Source: Paenibacillus sp. JNUCC-31 (lineage in GTDB: Bacteria > Bacillota > Bacilli > Paenibacillales > Paenibacillaceae). From it: DNA of 64,000 nucleotides. Positions 58,680 to 64,000 of the stretch are shown piece by piece; the stretch's first letter is position 1; each line of letters begins with the position of its first letter. The stretch covers positions 1,860,001 through 1,924,000 of the forward strand of contig NZ_CP062165.1 of NCBI RefSeq assembly GCF_014844075.1. Direction: 5' to 3'. A program made the translations under genes and the position numbers. The notes under the pieces are model-generated. The model saw nothing but the letters and a program-made list of their open reading frames with translations, did not search any database and was not told where the DNA came from.

Positions 58680-59333
58680 CTATTTCGAATGCTCTTGTCT
58701 CCCCGCCCCCGTCAAACGATATACTTCTGACCATTTCTGTTCCGCTGCCAGCTTAGGATGTACATGACTGGGCCCAATTGTAATTTCCGGGCCTTTGCGT
58801 TCTCGCAACAACCCCCGAAGCACGGTAATACCAAGTACGCTCAATCCGGTGAATACGTACATCAGACGCATCAACACATTGCCTGAATCGGAGCCGGTAA
58901 CCATACCATGGAATAACAGACCAATGAATACGGGATAAGACAACATATGGAACGTAAACCACCATTTGCGGCCAAGCTTGTTACGCAAGTCACTGGATAG
59001 CAGCACGATCACCAAGCCATACACGGATAACGTGCCCAGACCACTGCCTATCGGATGTACTGAAGCGGTAAACGGAATGAGCATTTCACTCCAGGTGAAC
59101 GGACTATAATGGTCTATATATAAGGTTAACGCATGCACGATTCCAAGTCCGAAGGCGAGCCAGGTCGTTCGGGTATGCCATTTAAACATGGCCGCTTTGG
59201 GTTTGCCTTTAGCCATTGGCATCCCTTGAGCGATCCCCAGAAACACACCGGCAAAAAGCAGCAAATAAGCGGCTATCCCACTAATTCGAATGATATTCCA
59301 CGTTGGCAGGTAATCTACAATCCATTGTGCCAT
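58680..59333 (-). CDS. Ferric-reductase-like heme b membrane protein
   Basis: 217 residues, about six membrane segments. Histidine pairs expected to ligate heme sit in two helices (FKWHTRTTWLAFGLGIVHAL and WFTFHMLSYPVFIGLLFHGM), the pattern of the ferric reductase-like transmembrane domain. No FAD/NADPH domain follows. GGGGGGGAG precedes the ATG. It follows apbE by 34 bases and probably works with it in electron transfer at the membrane. Confidence 0.85.
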   Translation of the reverse strand: MAQWIVDYLPTWNIIRISGIAAYLLLFAGVFLGIAQGMPMAKGKPKAAMFKWHTRTTWLAFGLGIVHALTLYIDHYSPFTWSEMLIPFTASVHPIGSGLGTLSVYGLVIVLLSSDLRNKLGRKWWFTFHMLSYPVFIGLLFHGMVTGSDSGNVLMRLMYVFTGLSVLGITVLRGLLRERKGPEITIGPSHVHPKLAAEQKWSEVYRLTGAGRQEHSK

Positions 59334-59367
59334 AACCGGCTCCCCCCCTATCTGATAGACTTGTCAT

Positions 59368-60411
59368 TTATATAAGACTGAAGCGGTGATCCGGGTCGAA
59401 ACCAGGCCAGCGTTCAGCGAGCGTATCCATATTTCCTCTAAAATAAGTGCTCCCATCCCGAGTCATCCACAGGACATCATGCCGATCATAATGTCGGTTT
59501 AACCAGCCTACTGCCTCGGCACTTCCCCAAATGCAGACAGTCTTGGCAATAATCTCACATTGCGATGCATGCTGGCCCAGAACAGTACACTGAAGTACAT
59601 CCGTATTCGCCGGCTTCATCGTCCGGGGATCAATTAAGTGATGCGAAAGGCTTCCATCTGTATTCTGCCATTGTCTTCGTATCACTCCTGAGGTGGCCAC
59701 TGCACCTTTCCTCAACTGAATATTCCCTGGCAGATTTCGCTTCTCCTGATAAGGATCGGTGACTTGAACGGACCACATCGGATGAGTCGTTGCTCCCCAT
59801 GCCTGAATATCTCCACCCGCATTAATCAAGCCCGCCTGAATGTGAAGTGTACGTTGCAACCAATCTGAGATACGTTCAACAGCCCAGCCCTTAACAATGC
59901 CCCCAAGGTCCAGCTCAGTCCCCGGGTCCTTATGAACCATTCGGCTGCCTTCCCGTTGAATCCAGCGTGGACGGCTATAGTCATATTCATCTTTTTGCAT
60001 ACCTGTTATATCAGCGTGTCGGGTGTTCAATCGGCGTGAAGTTCCTGATTGCTGAAGCTGTGTTTGTTGTACTTGCTCGAAGCTAACATCGTAACCGGAA
60101 GCACGAAGAGCCTGCGAAATACCAGGTTGAAAAATCCCCTCCGTCTGCCCCATATAACCGTATGCCAAACTTAATACTTCATCCATTGCTGCGGAGATCG
60201 GCATCCATCCTGTACAGCGATTCAGACGATTCAATTCACTGTCTGCCACAAAACGGCTGAAGCGCTGTTCCTGCGTTTCGAACCAATTTTTCACCAGCGC
60301 TGCCGCATGCTCAGCCTCTTCCCGTCCGGCTGCCAGTTGAACTTCCACGTCCGTGTTCATCGCCCGGAAGCGGAACTTGAGCAGTTGGCAGGCTTGCTCC
60401 GTGCGGCTCAT
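59368..60411 (-). CDS. apbE: FAD:protein FMN transferase (ApbE family)
   Basis: 347 residues. Attaches FMN from FAD to a Thr/Ser of target flavoproteins. Motifs: FRAMNTDVEVQLA, DLGGIVKGWAVERISD, AGLINAGGDIQAWG, SLSHHLIDPRTMKPANT and TVCIWGSAEAVGWL. No signal peptide or lipobox is visible, so it is likely cytoplasmic or non-classically placed. Start overlaps the upstream stop (ATGA). Between a small exported protein and the heme b protein. Confidence 0.9.
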   Translation of the reverse strand: MSRTEQACQLLKFRFRAMNTDVEVQLAAGREEAEHAAALVKNWFETQEQRFSRFVADSELNRLNRCTGWMPISAAMDEVLSLAYGYMGQTEGIFQPGISQALRASGYDVSFEQVQQTQLQQSGTSRRLNTRHADITGMQKDEYDYSRPRWIQREGSRMVHKDPGTELDLGGIVKGWAVERISDWLQRTLHIQAGLINAGGDIQAWGATTHPMWSVQVTDPYQEKRNLPGNIQLRKGAVATSGVIRRQWQNTDGSLSHHLIDPRTMKPANTDVLQCTVLGQHASQCEIIAKTVCIWGSAEAVGWLNRHYDRHDVLWMTRDGSTYFRGNMDTLAERWPGFDPDHRFSLI

Positions 60412-60803
60412 GATGCACCTGTGCGTGACTGGTAATTGCCACGACTATATCCGGAATCTGTATCCTGATTGCTGCTCTGACTTGAATTCCAGCCGCCTGA
60501 CAACCTGTCTTGATCCGGAACGATGGCGTTAGTTCCATCAGTCGCCCCTTCATCTTGGTCGTAGCCTTCATTGGACGGTCCATTCAAACCGTTATCCGTG
60601 CTGTTCATCCATTCATCCATTACATCGTCTTGGGTGTCTACCTGAGTTGAAGCTGTACTGCTTGTATCAGTACCATTAGCCACCGCATAAGCGGCATCAA
60701 AGGCATCAGAAGTTCTTACATATTGAAAGAGTGCAGCCACGGTCAATGTTGCTGCCGCTGAGGCTTGCCATTTTCTCCATTGATTTCTTTTTTTCCTACT
60801 CAT
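60408..60803 (-). CDS. Small membrane-anchored or exported Ser/Asp/Asn-rich protein
   Basis: 131 residues. A basic N-terminus (MSRKKRNQWRKW) and a short hydrophobic stretch (about 13-29, ASAAATLTVAALFQYV) look like a signal anchor; the rest is a disordered Ser/Asp/Asn/Gly region. The C-terminus is YQSRTGAS. AGGGAAGAG precedes the ATG; it overlaps apbE by 4 bases. No known family; see finding on a possible FMN acceptor. Confidence 0.75.
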   Translation of the reverse strand: MSRKKRNQWRKWQASAAATLTVAALFQYVRTSDAFDAAYAVANGTDTSSTASTQVDTQDDVMDEWMNSTDNGLNGPSNEGYDQDEGATDGTNAIVPDQDRLSGGWNSSQSSNQDTDSGYSRGNYQSRTGAS

Positions 60804-60974
60804 CGCTCTTCCCTACTTTCTCTGGCGAAGTTCATGCATTTATCATAGAAGTGCTGGCTTAAAAGAAGATGAATGAACGGTTAAGAGAGGCTAAAGCTTT
60901 ATCTCATTTAAGTGGTCTACACGCAAAAAAAAGACCCTGAACAGGAAGTTCTCCTGGCTCAACGTCTTGGAATC

Positions 60975-61967
60975 TTAATCGATACTATCTCTAAAAAAGA
61001 AAACTCCGTTCGGCTGCTGATCCTGTACAATAAGCTTCCGCCGGATCAATTCCTGCAGATGCGCCAACGTCTCGCTCATCGCAAAGCGAAGCTGATGCGT
61101 TCCCAACCGATCGCCGAACATGAATACACAGATATCATATCCGCTTGCAGGTGCCTCCTGGATTCGCTCGTTCATCTTCTGAAGGCGCTCTTCATGATGA
61201 GCGAGCAGATGGACCGTTCGATCGGAAAAGTGGGCAAACGGATTCCGGTGCCCTGGATAAGCCAGCGCTACATCCAGAGCTCCCAAACGATGCAAACCTT
61301 CCAGGTAAGACCATAAAGGCTGGTCGTCACTTCCTGGCTGCAAGCTGATATTTGGTGAAATTTGCGGTAATACGGCATCTCCACACAAAATCTCCCTGGA
61401 GGCCGGAGCATAAAAGGACAGATGCCCTGGAGAATGTCCACCGGTCTCCACCGCAATCCATTGTTTCCCGCCCATCTCCAGCCACTCGCCATCTTCAATC
61501 GGCGTCACATGGGGAAGTGGCGTAATCTGTGAATCAAATCCCTCCAAATGTTCGCGGATCTGCTCCGTCTTGTCTTCCGGCATCCCATGACGACCATAAT
61601 ATTCAGGCAGCATGGTATTGATGGTCGCTTCAGGACCCCACATATAATCTGCCTCCTGGCGGGAGCGTGTGGACATTCGAACAGGTACACCCGTTTGCTG
61701 CTGCATCCAGCCGGACAACCCCAGATGATCGGGATGATGGTGGGTCAGCACAACTTGCTTAATATCCTGAAAAGTTAACCCTAAACCCGCAAGTGTTTCG
61801 TGCCACTCCTGTTCTGTTTCAGGACTGCGTGGTCCCGGGTCAACAATAGTTATTGTTCCATCCGGCTCGTTAAGCACATAACTGTTCACCCAGCGCAGGG
61901 GAAAAGACATGGTAACTTTGATCCGCTGTATGCCTACTGGCATGGAAATGGCTTCCGTACGCTTCAT
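60975..61967 (-). CDS. Metallo-beta-lactamase-fold hydrolase
   Basis: 330 residues. The zinc motif is H76-H77-H78-P-D80-H81 (TLTHHHPDH type), then GHSPGH and CGDAVLP with the bridging Asp, and YPGHRNPF. Resembles the glyoxalase II-like/BLACT group. A C-terminal winged-helix-like tail (about 265-320) is present. GGAGGA precedes the ATG. It lies 18 bases after the methyltransferase and is probably co-transcribed with it. Substrate unknown. Confidence 0.85.
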   Translation of the reverse strand: MKRTEAISMPVGIQRIKVTMSFPLRWVNSYVLNEPDGTITIVDPGPRSPETEQEWHETLAGLGLTFQDIKQVVLTHHHPDHLGLSGWMQQQTGVPVRMSTRSRQEADYMWGPEATINTMLPEYYGRHGMPEDKTEQIREHLEGFDSQITPLPHVTPIEDGEWLEMGGKQWIAVETGGHSPGHLSFYAPASREILCGDAVLPQISPNISLQPGSDDQPLWSYLEGLHRLGALDVALAYPGHRNPFAHFSDRTVHLLAHHEERLQKMNERIQEAPASGYDICVFMFGDRLGTHQLRFAMSETLAHLQELIRRKLIVQDQQPNGVFFFRDSID

Positions 61968-61985
61968 TAATATTCTCCTCCAACT

Positions 61986-62729
61986 CTACTGCACAGGCCG
62001 ATGACCGACAAAAATCATCCTTGGGGATGTCTGCTCATCGTACTTTTCTTCATCATAACCCCCGTGTACCTGATCCACCACCAGCCCTGCCTCGTGAAGC
62101 AGATCACTTAGTTGTTCACGGGAGTACAGCTTGACGCGCTCCTGATAGATCCGCGGTTTTTGACCCGAAGCGGTATCGGTAATGTGAATTTCTTTTTGTA
62201 CAAACCCGTCCTCGATCTTGCGAAACTCCTCAATATTCTGTCCTTCGCTTTCACGTGTTGAATGCTGCACCAGATGGCGAGTCACATAAGCCGTGTTTAT
62301 AAAATCAATAATGTAGCTGCCCCCCGGCTTCAGGATGCGATGTATAGCGCGCAATACTCTTAGTTGCTCCCCATCCTCTTGGAAATAACCAAACGAAGTA
62401 AACAGATTGACGACGGCGTCAAATCCGCCTTTCAGCGGAAGCTCGCGCATATCGGCGTGATACCATTTTACACGATGTTCGGTGTCCATGCTGCGTGCTT
62501 CACGCAGAAGCACATCAGACAGGTCGATACCTGTCACCCGGAAACCAGCGTCAGCTAGTGCCAGAGAATGTCGGCCCATACCACAGCACAGATCCAGTAC
62601 CTGGGACTTTGGCTCAAGCTTTAACCAGTTGATCATTTTATGCACTTCGTGATATGCACCTTGCACATCCCGATGTTTGTACACAAGAAGGTAGTCTTCT
62701 CCAAAACTTTTTTCGTACCATTCCGTCAT
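61986..62729 (-). CDS. Class I SAM-dependent methyltransferase
   Basis: 247 residues from the ATG at 62729 (GGAGGG nine bases upstream). Motif I is VLDLCCGMGRHSLALADAG (about 41-59), motif II VTGIDLSDVLLREAR, and AVVNLFTSFGYFQED with the acidic/Asn post-I region. The CCGMGRHS form is typical of small-molecule methyltransferases of the SmtA-like type. First gene of a two-gene unit with the MBL-fold hydrolase. Confidence 0.85.
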   Translation of the reverse strand: MTEWYEKSFGEDYLLVYKHRDVQGAYHEVHKMINWLKLEPKSQVLDLCCGMGRHSLALADAGFRVTGIDLSDVLLREARSMDTEHRVKWYHADMRELPLKGGFDAVVNLFTSFGYFQEDGEQLRVLRAIHRILKPGGSYIIDFINTAYVTRHLVQHSTRESEGQNIEEFRKIEDGFVQKEIHITDTASGQKPRIYQERVKLYSREQLSDLLHEAGLVVDQVHGGYDEEKYDEQTSPRMIFVGHRPVQ

Positions 62730-63041
62730 TACATATCGCCCTCCGCATGGTCTCTGGCCCAACGATCGGTAATACGCTGTTATACCAGCCGGATCTTTTC
62801 TCCATAGCTTTTAGTCATTGTATCGTCTTTATCCTTCAAACTCAAAAATTCCCACGAATCGTCCGCATTGAACGGCAGGAAATCACACGTTATAATGTTA
62901 AACATCGTCAGGCCCCCGCGAATCGGTTAACTATACATAGAAGAGTGATTTATAAACAATATGACATGACTGTTCATTTTGTGAACGACACGAAAAGAAA
63001 TGAAAAGACGCTGCCGACAGGAGAAACAGGAGGTATGATTC
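62730..63041. other. Divergent intergenic region
   Basis: 312 bases between the methyltransferase (minus) and the DUF72 gene (plus). A possible plus-strand promoter is TTAACT (62927-62932), 18 bases, TATAAA (62951-62956). No other feature is recognised. Confidence 0.35.
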
Positions 63042-63917
63042 ATGATTCGGATTGGACTTACGGGCTGGGGAGATCACGAAGATTTGTACCCCAATCGTAC
63101 CAAAGCGAAAGACAAGCTCCATCTGTACGGACAATATTATACAACTGTGGAGGTGGACAGCTCCTTCTACGCCGTTCAGCCTCGGGACCGGATGGCCCGC
63201 TGGGCAGCCGAAACGCCGGAATCCTTTGCTTTTATCGTCAAAGCCTATCAGGGGATGACAGGGCATTTACGGGGAAAGCCCTATTTTACAAGCACCTCGG
63301 AGATGTATAAAGCTTTTCGGGAATCCCTGGAGCCTGTCATGGAAGCAGGCAAGATGCAAGCGGCCCTGTTCCAGTATCCCCCGTGGTTTGAATGCAATCG
63401 GGACAACGTCAATGAACTGCGTGAAGTAAAGCTGAGAATGGAAGGCATTCCTTGTGCCCTCGAATTTCGTCATCGCAGTTGGTATGAAGCGGGTATGCGA
63501 GAACGGACGCTGGCATTTCTGAAGGAGCAAGGCTGGATCCACAGCGTCTGTGATGAGCCTCAGGCTGGCCCAGGATCTATTCCCATTGTACCTGAGGCTA
63601 CCAATACCGAAATGACACTGGTGCGCATGCATGGGCGCAACGAATCAGGCTGGCACCAGAATGGTGCGCCCAATTGGCGCGAGACCCGTTATCTGTATCG
63701 CTATAACCAGGAAGAGTTGGTGGAATGGAAGGGTTATTTGGAGCAATTGCAGGAGCAGAGCAAGGATGTCTATGTGATTTTCAACAATAACTCGGGCGGC
63801 GACGCCGCTGCCAATGCACAGATGATGATGGAGCTGCTGGAGCAGCCAGTGAAGCCCTTCCCTGATCGTACGGAGCCGGAGGAGGAAGAGGGACCGGAGC
63901 AATTGGAACTGTTTTAA
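63042..63917 (+). CDS. DUF72-family protein (YecE/YunF type)
   Basis: 291 residues. TIM-barrel-like DUF72 protein, function unknown. Recognised by the opening IRIGLTGWGDHEDLYP, TVEVDSSFYAVQPRDRMARW, ALFQYPPWFECN and CALEFRHRSWYE segments, and the YVIFNNNSGGDAAANAQMM motif before a Pro/Glu-rich tail. AGGAGG precedes the ATG. Single gene. Confidence 0.92.
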   Translation: MIRIGLTGWGDHEDLYPNRTKAKDKLHLYGQYYTTVEVDSSFYAVQPRDRMARWAAETPESFAFIVKAYQGMTGHLRGKPYFTSTSEMYKAFRESLEPVMEAGKMQAALFQYPPWFECNRDNVNELREVKLRMEGIPCALEFRHRSWYEAGMRERTLAFLKEQGWIHSVCDEPQAGPGSIPIVPEATNTEMTLVRMHGRNESGWHQNGAPNWRETRYLYRYNQEELVEWKGYLEQLQEQSKDVYVIFNNNSGGDAAANAQMMMELLEQPVKPFPDRTEPEEEEGPEQLELF

Positions 63918-64000
63918 CTTTCATCTCAATATTCAAATTATACGTACAACCAAATGGTGAAATCATCATACGGCTATTAGGTGGTTTATATTTGTTATTG

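Noticed and set aside
60912..61316. Plus-strand 134-codon frame with moderately good composition
   Set aside because: It is antisense to the metallo-beta-lactamase-fold gene, which has clear motifs and a strong ribosome site.

Overview
The window looks like a chromosomal segment of a Paenibacillus-type, endospore-forming, low-to-mid G+C Firmicute. The evidence is sporulation genes (spoIVFA, a spoVID-like gene, lonB, gerM), a Bacillus-like order of housekeeping operons, a tRNA-Val-type T-box in front of valS, strong Gram-positive Shine-Dalgarno sequences and TTG/GTG starts, and proteins that read as Paenibacillus relatives. No phage, transposase, integrase or CRISPR array was seen.

Left block (1-37,900), almost all on the minus strand, is conserved housekeeping. 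Read in transcription direction it holds: trigger factor, clpP, clpX, ispG, lonB, lon and engB; an unknown gene; speD; the heme operon hemA-hemX-(precorrin-2 dehydrogenase)-hemC-(cobA/hemD fusion)-hemB-hemL with an rluA-type pseudouridine synthase; the spoVID-like gene; T-box-valS; folC-murC; a SPOR-domain protein; a small membrane protein; and maf-radC-mreB-mreC-mreD-minC-minD followed by spoIVFA, which runs off the left edge. This is the Bacillus subtilis-like order, with Rho-independent terminators between units.

Middle block (38,000-46,000) is a small accessory island. A plus-strand tRNA-Arg(UCU) at its left edge and a near-identical minus-strand tRNA-Arg(UCU) at its right edge both point inward. 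Each is followed by tandem ~132-bp units that repeat the tRNA 3' tail plus a terminator. Between them lie an MFS permease, a 1,348-residue secreted subtilisin-like protease, a SAM methyltransferase and apparently decayed DNA.

Right block (46,000-55,000) carries asparagine synthase, two small unknown proteins and a five-gene minus-strand cassette. In transcription order the cassette is LRR protein, ATP-grasp protein, sulfatase-fold hydrolase, HemN-like radical SAM and second radical SAM. It matches the STM4015-STM4011 set of conserved but uncharacterised Salmonella families. A LexA-type palindrome lies upstream of it. This is the best candidate for an undescribed system.

The last part (55,000-64,000) returns to gerM-rph-rdgB, then a phosphatidylglycerophosphatase A-like gene, a ferric-reductase-like membrane protein with ApbE flavin transferase and a small exported protein, a metallo-beta-lactamase-fold hydrolase, a methyltransferase and a DUF72 protein.
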